Shown here in pieces: positions 46,978 through 55,440 of a DNA stretch of 64,000 nt. Positions within the stretch are counted from its first letter, which is position 1. The number at the start of each line of letters is the position of its first letter. Location of the stretch: contig NZ_CP075191.1 of assembly GCF_020510625.1 (NCBI RefSeq), forward strand, positions 3,264,501 through 3,328,500, in the 5' to 3' direction. The position numbers were made by a program, and so were the translations under genes. The DNA is from Ferribacterium limneticum (GTDB lineage Bacteria > Pseudomonadota > Gammaproteobacteria > Burkholderiales > Rhodocyclaceae). The notes below the pieces were generated by a model. The model was given only the letters and a program-made list of their open reading frames with translations, did not search any database and was not told where the DNA came from.

Positions 46978-47295
46978 TCACCCGCCATTGTTGGCCAGCC
47001 AGAGAACAATCAGTTCGATCTCTTCGTCGCTGTATCCCCTGACAATCTGCTGCATGACCGTCGATGGACGACCGTAGTTGCGGAAGGCCGTGATCTGTTG
47101 GCGAATCCACTCGGCTGAGCGGCCGGCAAGCGCCGGTACATCTTGCGCTGAAGGCAGACGACCGTTGGTGCCATGGCAATTGGCGCAGGTAGCGGCCAGT
47201 GACTGGGCAACGGACACCCCGTTGCCAGCCCCTGCAGCGGAGGCTAGAGAGAGCAAAACGCTGAAAGCAGTGACTTGGATAAGGTTCTTGAGCAT
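46978..47295 (-). CDS. Monoheme class I cytochrome c (FccA-like)
   Basis: A 105-aa secreted cytochrome: signal peptide (about residues 1-23), CANCH heme motif in LAATCANCHGTNGRLPS, and a C-terminal helix with YSDEEIELIVLWLANNGG. The expected axial Met lies around VMQQIVRGY. It is probably the electron acceptor of the adjacent FccB-like flavoprotein. Oddly, no Shine-Dalgarno sequence is seen: the ATG lies 4 nt after the T tract of a large hairpin that follows nosZ. Confidence 0.88.
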   Translation of the reverse strand: MLKNLIQVTAFSVLLSLASAAGAGNGVSVAQSLAATCANCHGTNGRLPSAQDVPALAGRSAEWIRQQITAFRNYGRPSTVMQQIVRGYSDEEIELIVLWLANNGG

Positions 47296-47298
47296 GTC

Positions 47299-47356
47299 AA
47301 AAAAAATCGGAGGGCGTGCGAGGAGAGGGATTTTGGGGGGAACACGCCCTCCGATT
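47299..47356 (-). terminator. Terminator-like hairpin between nosZ and the cytochrome c gene
   Basis: 14-bp perfect stem AATCGGAGGGCGTG/CACGCCCTCCGATT (47305-47318 with 47343-47356), a 24-nt loop, and an 8-nt T tract on the minus strand ending only 4 nt before the cytochrome ATG. Confidence 0.82.
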
Positions 47357-47382
47357 GAACGGGTTGCAGACTACTTTATTGG

Positions 47383-49680
47383 CTACTTGATTTTCTTGGC
47401 TCCGTTCTGCTCAAGGTAGTTCTTGGCACGGATACCGATGTCAGCCGCCTTGACCTGGTATTGCCAGATCTGCTCGGCCCACAGTGTGGCCTGCTGCCAA
47501 TCCTTCTTCTTGGCGGCATCCTCGGCCTTGGCGCGGGTTTCCTTGGTCTTGTTCAACTGATCGACCGCGTCGTCCATCAAGTTAACGACATCCGGGAAGT
47601 CGCGGTAATTGACACTGGTGATATAGGCGACGACCTGATCGATGACGACTTGGGTGTCAGCCACCTTCTTCAGCTGCTTCTTGTAGTCGTCCTCGGTATA
47701 GACGGCTTGCTCGGCCGCGGCCACCTTGGTCGGTTTCCAGCCCTTCGGCTTGATCAGGAGATAACCCTGCATTTCCAGGTGCAAGGCCGAGCAGAATTCC
47801 GTGCAGTAGTACGGATAGACGCCTTCCTTGTCGGCCTTGAACTTGACGGTCACCGTCTTGCCCGGTTCCACGGAAGCATGGACGTCGAAGGTATCGACGG
47901 CAAAGCCGTGGGTTTCGTCCTGGGCGCGCTCGAGGTTGGTCAGGTGCACCGTGATTTCGTCGCCGACTTCCACTTCGATCGTTTCCGGTGTGATGTGGGA
48001 ACGGATCAAGGTGCCGAACACCTCGACCTTGTTGCCCTTCTTGACCGTTTTTTCCTCACCGGCCCGCACTGCGCCCGGATGCGGCTTGTCGGTACGCGAA
48101 TCGGTACCCACCTTGTAGCGCACGCCCGGCTTGAGTTTCGACGCCTCGATGCCGACGACGTAATGCGGCTCACCCAAGGGCACCGGCATGTCGTAGAGCA
48201 ACTGCATCTTGTCATCGCTGATATCGATGAGCTGGTGATTCTGCGGATGCAAAGGGCCGACCGGATTGAAACGATCGATGGAGAGCTTGTTCATTGCGAC
48301 CAGATATTTGCCCTTAGGCTCGGTGCTGTCGCCTTCCATGGTCATCAAATGGCCGATGTTGTAATGGACGGCAAGTTTGTCGAGAACCCGGCCCTCGCAG
48401 TAGTCCCATTTGACGACCTGTGAATCGACATAGAGCGAGGTATAGGCGATGCAGGCCTTGGCGTCATATTGTGTATGCAGCGGCCCGAGTCCCAACTGCA
48501 CCTGCTTGTGCAGGGTATCCTTCATGCTGATGACCGGAATGCCGTAAGAGTCCTTGCTCTCGAAGCGCCCGGCCTTGATGGCGGCCTGGATCTTTTCCCA
48601 GGAATAGACCGAAACGTGGGTATCCAGCTTGCCGGAGACGGTGATGAACTTGCCATCCGGCGAGAGCATGACGCCGTGCGGCGATTTGGGCTCCGGCACC
48701 AGGAAAAGGATGCCCTCCTTGATGGCGGTATCCATCATGATCACGTTGTGGCCGTTGATCTTCTTGGCCTTGCCCTGGGCGACCAGCTCGGCGGCCTTCC
48801 GCCAGTTAACGATGTGCATGTAGTCGGTATCCTTGGCCGAACAACCCGCCTCGTAGGGCGGACGGCCTTTCTCGATACCGCCGACGTAGCGCTCGGAACA
48901 GAAGGAGTTGGTGAAGGACCAGCCATCCGACGGTCCCTTGCCGGCATCGGACAAATCCTGCGAGTAAGGCGGCAGCTCGACGGAGAACGAGTCCTTGGGA
49001 ATGATGCGGCCTTCCTTGCGGTCGAATTTCCAGTAGGTGATACCACCGCGATACTTCTCGTTGAATTCCTCGAGCGGCACGAACTTCTTGTTTTCGAACG
49101 GCGTGGCGTACTGGGCTGCCTCAATGACGTATTCGGTATTCGGCGTGACGAACGCACCGCCGTGCTCGGACTTGAAGATCGGGTTGGCAACCAGTTGCTT
49201 GGTCTCGAAATCCCGCAGGTCAATCACGGCAATGCGCGGGTTGGCCTTGTCGTTGATGAACAGGAACTGGCCATCGTACTTGCCTTGCGTTTCCGACATG
49301 GCCGGATGGTGCGAATCGCCCCAGGTAATCTTGCGGCCGTCAATATTGCCCTGGGCCAGCACGGCCTTGGAGCTTTCGTCGTAGCCGTAGCCTTGCCACG
49401 GTTCCGGCGTGAAGACGCCGATGTACTTGAGGATCCGCATGGACGGAATCCCATAAACGATAACCTGGCCCGACTGGCCGCCTGACGAGAATGCGACGAA
49501 TTCGTCGCGCTTGCCAGTCGGCACGTAGGTTTTTGCGGCGGCCAGCAAATCCTGTTGCGACAGGCTGCGACGCTTCAAGACGTCCTGCAGCGACTCGGCT
49601 GCAACGGCAGTGCCGGACAGGCCGGCAGCAAGCCCGATGAGTATGAACAGCGCCAAGGGACGCCTGGTTATTGCACGCAT
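47383..49680 (-). CDS. nosZ: Nitrous-oxide reductase NosZ, Sec-type (clade II-like)
   Basis: A 765-aa periplasmic multicopper enzyme reducing N2O to N2. A Sec signal peptide (RPLALFILIGLAAGLSGTAVA) replaces the Tat signal of clade I. The beta-propeller carries CuZ-site histidines in GDSHHPAMSE, SEHGGAFV and PKSPHGV. The cupredoxin domain has the CuA motif YYCTEFCSALHLEMQGY. A further helical tail of about 95 residues follows it. The start at 49680 has a GGGGAG site. It lies downstream of nirS; none of nosR, nosD, nosF, nosY or nosL is in the window, so maturation genes must be elsewhere. Confidence 0.95.
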   Translation of the reverse strand: MRAITRRPLALFILIGLAAGLSGTAVAAESLQDVLKRRSLSQQDLLAAAKTYVPTGKRDEFVAFSSGGQSGQVIVYGIPSMRILKYIGVFTPEPWQGYGYDESSKAVLAQGNIDGRKITWGDSHHPAMSETQGKYDGQFLFINDKANPRIAVIDLRDFETKQLVANPIFKSEHGGAFVTPNTEYVIEAAQYATPFENKKFVPLEEFNEKYRGGITYWKFDRKEGRIIPKDSFSVELPPYSQDLSDAGKGPSDGWSFTNSFCSERYVGGIEKGRPPYEAGCSAKDTDYMHIVNWRKAAELVAQGKAKKINGHNVIMMDTAIKEGILFLVPEPKSPHGVMLSPDGKFITVSGKLDTHVSVYSWEKIQAAIKAGRFESKDSYGIPVISMKDTLHKQVQLGLGPLHTQYDAKACIAYTSLYVDSQVVKWDYCEGRVLDKLAVHYNIGHLMTMEGDSTEPKGKYLVAMNKLSIDRFNPVGPLHPQNHQLIDISDDKMQLLYDMPVPLGEPHYVVGIEASKLKPGVRYKVGTDSRTDKPHPGAVRAGEEKTVKKGNKVEVFGTLIRSHITPETIEVEVGDEITVHLTNLERAQDETHGFAVDTFDVHASVEPGKTVTVKFKADKEGVYPYYCTEFCSALHLEMQGYLLIKPKGWKPTKVAAAEQAVYTEDDYKKQLKKVADTQVVIDQVVAYITSVNYRDFPDVVNLMDDAVDQLNKTKETRAKAEDAAKKKDWQQATLWAEQIWQYQVKAADIGIRAKNYLEQNGAKKIK

Positions 49681-49927
49681 TTTTCTCCCCTTAAGATTGC
49701 GTATCGATCGGCGTGCATCTGCACGCACTCGGGAGCGCGCCCTCTAACTGGAAGGCTGCTTCAAGCCGATTGCAGGCTTGCCCGACCGCGTCAGTAGAAC
49801 ATGGGGTAAAAGTGCGCTTTGGTAACAGTCGCCCGCATATTTGCCGCGCACAGTTACAGCCGAATCAGTTCCCGACCGGCACAGATCGAGGACGACGACA
49901 AAACACATAAATCACTGATCCAAAATG
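49681..49927. other. Intergenic region upstream of nosZ
   Basis: No gene seen. It must hold the nosZ promoter, because a terminator closes nirS. No full FNR/DNR box (TTGAN6TCAA) was recognised. Confidence 0.4.
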
Positions 49928-49955
49928 AAAAAGCCCCACTTTTCAGCGGGGCTTT
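49928..49955 (-). terminator. Rho-independent terminator of nirS
   Basis: GAAAGCCCCGCTGAAAAGTG-type stem (GCCCC/GGGGC) followed by TTTTTC on the minus strand, about 20 bp past the nirS stop. Confidence 0.9.
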
Positions 49956-49973
49956 CATTTGCTTGATGCCTAA

Positions 49974-51647
49974 TTAATAAACGTCGTGCTGGGTGTTGAA
50001 GACGTTGAACTTGCCGGTCGGCGTGACGAGTCGTTTGTCCTTGATCACCGTCTTGACCTTGCGGGTCTTGTCGTCGATCACCACGATGGCCGATGGCTCC
50101 GTCTTGTTGCCGGTCCATACCGAGTACCAGATTTCGTCGCCGTTCTGGTTGTACTCGCCCTGCACGACACGCTGAATACCCTTGGTCTTGCCCAGGTTGG
50201 CCGCCGCGGCAATGTCGATCACCTCGGGCTGCGGATTCGGATTACCCAGTTCGGAGACGCGATAGACGGTGACCGAACCGGCCAGCTTCGAATCCGGGTT
50301 CAGCGGCGAATCGGCCCACAGGTTGTCGGACTTCGGATGGGTCTTCACGAACAGCGAGTTGGCCCCGTGGTTCTTGAGCTCCTGAACCACCTTCCAGGCA
50401 TGCTGTGGGTGCTTCTCCGGGTCCGTACCGATCAGCGTGATCACATCGGCGCCGAGATGGGAGGTTGCCCAGACCGGACCGTACTTGGGATGCTCGATGT
50501 TGGCGCCGCGTCCCGGATGTGGAATCTTGGCGGTATCGACCAGCGCGGTGAATTTGCCTTCCTTGACGTCGACCACGGCGATCTTGTTCGACGCATTGGC
50601 CGCCACCAGGAAATAGCGCTTGGTTGCGTCATAGCCGCCGTCATGCAGGAACTTGGCGGTATTGATGGTCGTTTCCTTCAGGTTGGTCAGGTCGGAATAA
50701 TCGACCATCTTGACCATCCCGGTTTCCTTGACGCTAACCAGAAATTCCGGCTTGGTCGTCGAGGCCACGATGGAGGCCACACGCGGCTCCTGGTGATAGT
50801 CGCCATCCACCGTCACGCCACGCGTCGAGACGTTCTTCAGGGGTTCCAGCGTCATGCCGTCAAGAATGGTGTACTGCGGCGGCCAGTAGGAACCGACGAT
50901 CACATACTTGTCCTCAAAACCCTTGGCCTTCGAGGTTTCAACCGAGCGCGTCTCCATGCCGGCCTTGACCGTGGCAACCACCGTCGGCTTCTCGAACCAC
51001 AGGTCGATCATGTCCAGGCGGCCATCGCGACCAACGACGTGGATGTACCGGCCGGACAGCGACAGGCGCGAAATATGCACCGCATACCCGGTCTTGACGA
51101 TGCCCCAGATCTGCTTGGTATCGCCATCGATCAGCGCCACCTCGCCGGCATCGCGCAGCGTGACCGAGAAGATGTTGTTGAGATTGACGTTGTTCATCTT
51201 CCGGGTCGGCCGCTGGTCGACCGGCACATGCAGCCTCCACGTCCCGCGAATATCCTTCAGGCTCCATTCCGGCGGCGCGTCAGGCGACATCTGGATGTAG
51301 GAAGCCATGTTCTTGATTTCGTCTTTCGACAGGATATCGTCGAAGTTCGGCATGCCACCCTCGGTGCCGTAGCTGATGATCTTCTCCAGCCGGGTCTGAC
51401 CGAGCTTCTGGGTGCCCCCTTCGACTTGACGGCCATCCGCCTCCTTGCGCGACCAGGCGGGTTCGAGGTTTTTCCCTGTCGCCCCCTTGCGCAGCATGCC
51501 GTGGCAACCGGCACAACGCTCGAAATAGATTTTCCCGCTGGCGCTTTTTGTTTCAGGCGACAGCGTCGGCCCATCGGCGGCAAAAGCCATCGAAGCGGCG
51601 AATGAAAGCGCCAACAGCCCCACTTCCCTACCCAAGTACTTATACAT
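49974..51647 (-). CDS. nirS: Cytochrome cd1 nitrite reductase NirS
   Basis: A 557-aa periplasmic enzyme reducing nitrite to NO. A Sec signal peptide is followed by a cytochrome c domain with CAGCH at residues 45-49. The eight-bladed d1-heme propeller starts near residue 125 (NNVNLNNIFSVTLRDAGEVA), with conserved GVTVDGDYHQEPRVA, FLHDGGYDATKRYFL and GPVWATSHLG, and ends FNVFNTQHDVY. Its product NO feeds Nor, and N2O goes to the NosZ encoded next. None of the d1-heme biosynthesis genes (nirF, nirDL, nirGH, nirJ) is visible in the window. Confidence 0.97.
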   Translation of the reverse strand: MYKYLGREVGLLALSFAASMAFAADGPTLSPETKSASGKIYFERCAGCHGMLRKGATGKNLEPAWSRKEADGRQVEGGTQKLGQTRLEKIISYGTEGGMPNFDDILSKDEIKNMASYIQMSPDAPPEWSLKDIRGTWRLHVPVDQRPTRKMNNVNLNNIFSVTLRDAGEVALIDGDTKQIWGIVKTGYAVHISRLSLSGRYIHVVGRDGRLDMIDLWFEKPTVVATVKAGMETRSVETSKAKGFEDKYVIVGSYWPPQYTILDGMTLEPLKNVSTRGVTVDGDYHQEPRVASIVASTTKPEFLVSVKETGMVKMVDYSDLTNLKETTINTAKFLHDGGYDATKRYFLVAANASNKIAVVDVKEGKFTALVDTAKIPHPGRGANIEHPKYGPVWATSHLGADVITLIGTDPEKHPQHAWKVVQELKNHGANSLFVKTHPKSDNLWADSPLNPDSKLAGSVTVYRVSELGNPNPQPEVIDIAAAANLGKTKGIQRVVQGEYNQNGDEIWYSVWTGNKTEPSAIVVIDDKTRKVKTVIKDKRLVTPTGKFNVFNTQHDVY

Positions 51648-51868
51648 TTTCCGTCCCTTTTTGTTGAAAAAATCAGGACTGTTGGGTGACTGCTCGGGAC
51701 ATCGGATGTGCCCCTGTTATGGAGGCAAATTGGAGCATCGCAGCGGTCGTTGAACTGCGAACAGTTAGTTCGGTTTTTCACCGGCACAGTTATCGTCCAC
51801 GCCCGATTCGGCATCGTCGGCCACGGCCGCAATGCCCGAAATGCCCGAGATGCCTTTCAGTGGAGCGC

Positions 51869-51969
51869 CATTCCCGTGCAAGCGGGAATCCAATACGTTG
51901 AAACCCCTGGGTTCCCGCCTCGCCCGCCGCGAAGCGGAGTCCCGGGTGTGTCTAGGCCGCGGGAACGAC
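51869..51969. repeat. Dispersed palindromic repeat, family A, copy 1
   Basis: TTCCCGTGCAAGCGGGAATC begins the element and GCCGCGGGAACGACA ends it. Inverted GGGAA/TTCCC arms are shared with the copies at 52083, 57479 and 60071. Confidence 0.7.
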
Positions 51970-52082
51970 AAATTCGAAGGGTTTTCCTCTTAACTGAACG
52001 GAATTGCCGCCATGCCCGAGTGGTTCGCGCAAGCCATCCGGCGGTTTTCAGGGCAGATCGCTCAGGGAGGCGCTGATTAATT

Positions 52083-52176
52083 AGTCATCCCCGCGTAGGC
52101 GGGGATCCAGTCCGTTGATTTTTCTGGATTCCCGCCTGCGCACCCCAAGGGTACTTCCTACGGGGCGCGGGAATGA
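52083..52176. repeat. Dispersed palindromic repeat, family A, copy 2
   Basis: TCATCCCCGCGTAGGCGGGG, then ATCCAG and TGGATTCCCGCCTGCG, ending GGCGCGGGAATGACA. Nested inverted repeats. Confidence 0.75.
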
Positions 52177-52201
52177 CATTTCCGAATAAATCAGCGTTTC
52201 C

Positions 52202-53521
52202 TCAGTTTTTTTCCTGCCCCTGCAACTTGCGATACAGCGTCCGCGTGCTAACGCCGAGTCGCTCGGCCAGTTGGCCATGATCGCCCGTCGCCCGCTGCCG
52301 AACCCAGGCCAGGTAGCGCGCCTCCAGCGTGGCCAGATCAACGACTTCACCGATCCGGAAAGCGCCATCCTCATCCACCAGCGCTGCCGGCACGTCGTCG
52401 GCCATGTCCAGCAGGTGCGACAGGTCGATGACTTCACCGTCCGCCATCAAGGTGGCGCGCTCGATCAGGTTGCGCAGTTCACGAATATTGCCGCTGAAGC
52501 GGCGGCCGGCCAGCCACTCGAGGGCCGCTGGCGAGAGCTTCCGCCCCGGCTTGCGGTCAACCCGTTCGAGCAGGGAAACCGCCAGCAAGGGGATGTCCTC
52601 GACCCGCTCGTGCAGGGCCGGCGTATGAATCGGGAAGGTATTGATCCGGAAATAGAGGTCGCGGCGAAAGGTTTCTGCCTGCACCATGGCCCGCAGATCG
52701 CGGTGCGTCGCGGTCACCAGACGGAAATTGGCCGGTAGCCAGTCGAGTCCGCCGACCCGGCGATAGGTGCCGGTTTCGAGCAGGCGCAGTAGCTTGACCT
52801 GCAAGGCCAGCGGCAATTCGCCGATTTCGTCGAGGAAGAGCGTGCCGCCGGCAGCGGCCTCGACCAGCCCCTGCTTGCGGTGCGTGGCACCGGTAAAGGC
52901 GCCCTTTTCGTAGCCGAACAGTTCGCTTTCGAACAGGGTTTCGGTCATGCCGGCGCAGTCCACCGCGACGAAAGGCCCTTCCTCGCGCGAACTGGCCTCA
53001 TGGATGGCGCGCGCCACCAATTCCTTGCCGGTCCCGGTTTCGCCAAGCAGCACAACCGACGCATCCGAATTGGCCACACGCAGGATTTTTTCGAGCATGC
53101 CGACAAAGGCCGGCGAGCGGCCGACCAGGCCCTGCGCCGCGGCCCGGCTGCTGGCCTGGCGCACCACGCGCATGGTTTCGACAAAGTAGACGATTTGCCC
53201 CTGATCATCGCGAATCGGGGTCGTTTCGACGGCGACGTGCTCCTCGCCACGCGGCGTGTGGTGCAGATGCAGGACGCGCTGCGGCTCACCGGTTTCAAGG
53301 CTTTGCTTCAGTGGGCAGGCTTCCCCGGCCTGGTCGCAGGGCACGTTGAATCGATGGGATACCTCGTAGCAGCAGCGCCCGGCCAGCGGCTTGCCGCCGC
53401 CAAACTCGTGAATATAGGCGGCGTTGGCGGCGACGATCCGGTAGTCGGCAGCCATCACGATGCGCGGCTCGGGCAGGCCATCCAGAAAGGAGATCAGTTC
53501 GCTGAGGAAGTGGGCAGTCAT
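52202..53521 (-). CDS. Sigma-54-dependent transcriptional activator with PAS sensor
   Basis: A 439-aa bacterial enhancer-binding protein. The PAS domain (about residues 5-110) carries an unusual Cys/His cluster: [17 protein letters not shown] and GEACPL. The AAA+ domain has Walker A GETGTGKE, the sigma-54-contact GAFTGA motif in [15 protein letters not shown], Walker [11 protein letters not shown] and an R-finger. The C-terminal Fis HTH is [19 protein letters not shown] start at the ATG at 53521. Upstream in-frame codons to 53566 add a CDNCGM stretch. It is divergent from ccoG copy 3, whose upstream region has a -24/-12-like element. Confidence 0.93.
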   Translation of the reverse strand: MTAHFLSELISFLDGLPEPRIVMAADYRIVAANAAYIHEFGGGKPLAGRCCYEVSHRFNVPCDQAGEACPLKQSLETGEPQRVLHLHHTPRGEEHVAVETTPIRDDQGQIVYFVETMRVVRQASSRAAAQGLVGRSPAFVGMLEKILRVANSDASVVLLGETGTGKELVARAIHEASSREEGPFVAVDCAGMTETLFESELFGYEKGAFTGATHRKQGLVEAAAGGTLFLDEIGELPLALQVKLLRLLETGTYRRVGGLDWLPANFRLVTATHRDLRAMVQAETFRRDLYFRINTFPIHTPALHERVEDIPLLAVSLLERVDRKPGRKLSPAALEWLAGRRFSGNIRELRNLIERATLMADGEVIDLSHLLDMADDVPAALVDEDGAFRIGEVVDLATLEARYLAWVRQRATGDHGQLAERLGVSTRTLYRKLQGQEKN

Positions 53522-53617
53522 GCCACAATTGTCACACACGCCACTATTTTTCGCCATTTTTGGCACAGATACCCACCAAAAGAACTAGTCGCCATCCGCA
53601 CAAATATCTAAGCGATT

Positions 53618-53638
53618 GATTTAATTGGGCTTTAAATC
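53618..53638. promoter_or_regulatory. Inverted repeat, candidate activator-binding site
   Basis: GATTTAA-TTGGGCT-TTAAATC: perfect 7-bp arms about 150-170 bp upstream of the predicted sigma-54 promoter, a usual distance for an enhancer site. Confidence 0.45.
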
Positions 53639-53786
53639 GGCGCTGATTCAGGCACGCATCTTGATATGTAAACCTCCGGAAACCGGCGACACCACTCCTG
53701 AGCAAAGCGCTTTCCTCAACGTGTGAACGAACAGGAGTTGGCTGCCGAATCTGGCTTGGCGGCATATCCCCCTTAGTTCGCCCCGC

Positions 53787-53803
53787 AGGCTTGCTTTATG
53801 CGG
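53787..53803 (+). promoter_or_regulatory. Candidate sigma-54 (-24/-12) promoter of ccoG copy 3
   Basis: AGGCTTGCTTTATGCGG has GGC and TGC with GG-N10-GC spacing. The predicted transcription start is near 53813, about 50 nt before the ATG. It is a partial match to TGGCAC-N5-TTGC. Confidence 0.45.
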
Positions 53804-53865
53804 CCAAGCCAATCGGTGCCGGCGGTCCCGGTTTCCAACCCTATTCAAACACCGATCGAGGACCG

Positions 53866-55281
53866 ATGAGCCAGCCCGAAGCCAACCCGCAGCAAGACAG
53901 CGCTGCAAAAGTTTCCTTCTACGAAAAGCGCAAGAAAATCTACGCCAAAGGCGTCCGCGGCTTTTTCGACAACTGGCGTATCGCCCTCGTCATCTTCACG
54001 CAGCTTCTGTTCTACGTCAGCCCGTGGCTGGTCTGGAACGGGCGGCAGGCCATCCTGCTCCACCTCGTCGAGCGCAAGTTCTATATTTTCGGCGTTGTTT
54101 TCTGGCCGCAGGATGTCATCTACCTCGCCGCCCTGCTCATCGTTTCGGCCTACGCCCTCTTCCTCGTCACCGCCGTGGCAGGCCGGCTGTTCTGCGGCTA
54201 CGCCTGTCCGCAAACGGTCTACACCCAGATCTTCATGTGGATCGAAAACTGGGTCGAAGGCGAGCGCAACGCCCGCATCAAGCTCGACAAGGCCCCGCTT
54301 GATGCGCGCAAGCTGCGCATCAAGGCGACCAAACACGGCCTCTGGCTGCTCTTCTCGCTATGGACCGGCTTTACGCTGGTCGGCTTCTTCACCCCGGTCG
54401 AAGAACTGGTCAACAACGTCCTGACCGGCAACCTCGGCCCGTGGGAAACCTTCTGGATTTTCTTCTACGGCGGCTTCACCTACCTCTTCGCCGGATTCAT
54501 GCGCGAACAGGTCTGCAAGTACATGTGCCCCTACGCCCGCTTCCAGAGCGTGATGTTCGACCCGGATACGCTGATCATCACCTACGATCCGGACCGTGGC
54601 GAAACCCGCGGGGCGCGCAAGAAGGGTGTCGATGCCAAGGCGGCCGGCCTCGGTGATTGCGTCGATTGCGGACTCTGCGTGCAGGTCTGCCCGACCGGCA
54701 TCGACATCCGTAACGGTCTGCAATACGAGTGCATCGGCTGCGCCGCCTGTATCGACGTTTGCGACCAGGTCATGGACAAGGTCGGCCTGCCACGCGGCCT
54801 GGTGCGCTATTCGACCGAAAGCGCCATGGAAAAGCACCTGACCAAGAAAGAAATTCTTGCTCACATCGTCCGCCCCCGCATCCTGCTGTACACGGTCATC
54901 CTCGTCATCATCACCGGCCTGGCCGCCTGGTTCCTGGCCCACCGCATCCCGCTCAAGGTCGACATCATCCGCGACCGCTCGGTGCTGGCCCGTGAAGCCG
55001 ACGATGGCCGCATCGAGAACGTCTACATGCTGCAGATCATGAACACCGAGGAACGGCCGCATCGCTACCGCATCACCGTCGACGGCCTGCCCGGCGCCGA
55101 AATCGCCGGCAATCCGGAGGTCGATGCCAAGGCAGCCGGTCTGACCTCGTTCAACACCGTGGTCAGCGTGCCGCCAGAGGCGGGCAAGACCGGCTCCAAC
55201 CAGATTCACTTCGACATCGTCGCCATCGACAACCCGGACATCAAGGTCCGCGAGAAAGCCGCTTTCCTCCTGCCTCAGTAG
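53866..55281 (+). CDS. ccoG: CcoG/RdxA/FixG accessory iron-sulfur protein (copy 3)
   Basis: A 471-aa membrane polyferredoxin closely similar to copy 1 at 16105-17529: the same GYACPQTVYTQIFMW, CVDCGLCVQVCPTGIDIR and CIGCAACIDVCDQVMDKVG motifs and the same C-terminal FixG_C domain. Copy 3 differs in having an independent locus under apparent sigma-54 control. The ATG at 53866 has a GAGGA site; an extension to 53791 overlaps the promoter region. No oxidase gene is adjacent. It may supply maturation capacity under the condition sensed by the neighbouring activator. Confidence 0.95.
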   Translation: MSQPEANPQQDSAAKVSFYEKRKKIYAKGVRGFFDNWRIALVIFTQLLFYVSPWLVWNGRQAILLHLVERKFYIFGVVFWPQDVIYLAALLIVSAYALFLVTAVAGRLFCGYACPQTVYTQIFMWIENWVEGERNARIKLDKAPLDARKLRIKATKHGLWLLFSLWTGFTLVGFFTPVEELVNNVLTGNLGPWETFWIFFYGGFTYLFAGFMREQVCKYMCPYARFQSVMFDPDTLIITYDPDRGETRGARKKGVDAKAAGLGDCVDCGLCVQVCPTGIDIRNGLQYECIGCAACIDVCDQVMDKVGLPRGLVRYSTESAMEKHLTKKEILAHIVRPRILLYTVILVIITGLAAWFLAHRIPLKVDIIRDRSVLAREADDGRIENVYMLQIMNTEERPHRYRITVDGLPGAEIAGNPEVDAKAAGLTSFNTVVSVPPEAGKTGSNQIHFDIVAIDNPDIKVREKAAFLLPQ

Positions 55282-55403
55282 GCATTCCATTTGCAGATCA
55301 AGCGTGACGCGAAGACGAGACGAAGACAGTGCGTAATGCACGGTGAGTCGAAGTCGACAAAGTCAGGGTTGGTCTGAAAATGGAATAAGGCAGACTCCGC
55401 TTG

Positions 55404-55431
55404 GGCGGGAGCTGGTCTCCCGCCTTTTTTT
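55404..55431 (+). terminator. Rho-independent terminator after ccoG copy 3
   Basis: GGCGGGAG-CTGGT-CTCCCGCC stem followed by a seven-T tract on the plus strand, about 120 bp past the stop. Confidence 0.9.
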
Positions 55432-55440
55432 GTCCACTTT

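Larger units (their letters stand above)
51648..52201. other. Intergenic region with dispersed repeats upstream of nirS
   Basis: 554 bp without a gene. The nirS promoter is expected near 51650-51800, where no full FNR box was recognised. Two copies of a CGGGAATCCA-type dispersed repeat occupy the remainder. Confidence 0.6.
53522..53865. other. Divergent regulatory region between the sigma-54 activator and ccoG copy 3
   Basis: 344 bp without a gene. It contains a 21-bp inverted repeat (53618-53638) and a GG-N10-GC sigma-54-like element (53787-53803). The region is A/T-richer than its neighbours near 53590-53640. Confidence 0.6.

Noticed and set aside
49986..51605. 539-codon plus-strand frame opposite nirS
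   Set aside because: Antisense shadow of nirS. Composition (Arg, His, Asp) is typical of shadows and there is no ribosome-binding site.
51650..51672. FNR-like site TGATTTTTTCA just upstream of nirS
   Set aside because: The half-sites are separated by five bases in place of six, and the site is too close to the ATG to act as an activator site.
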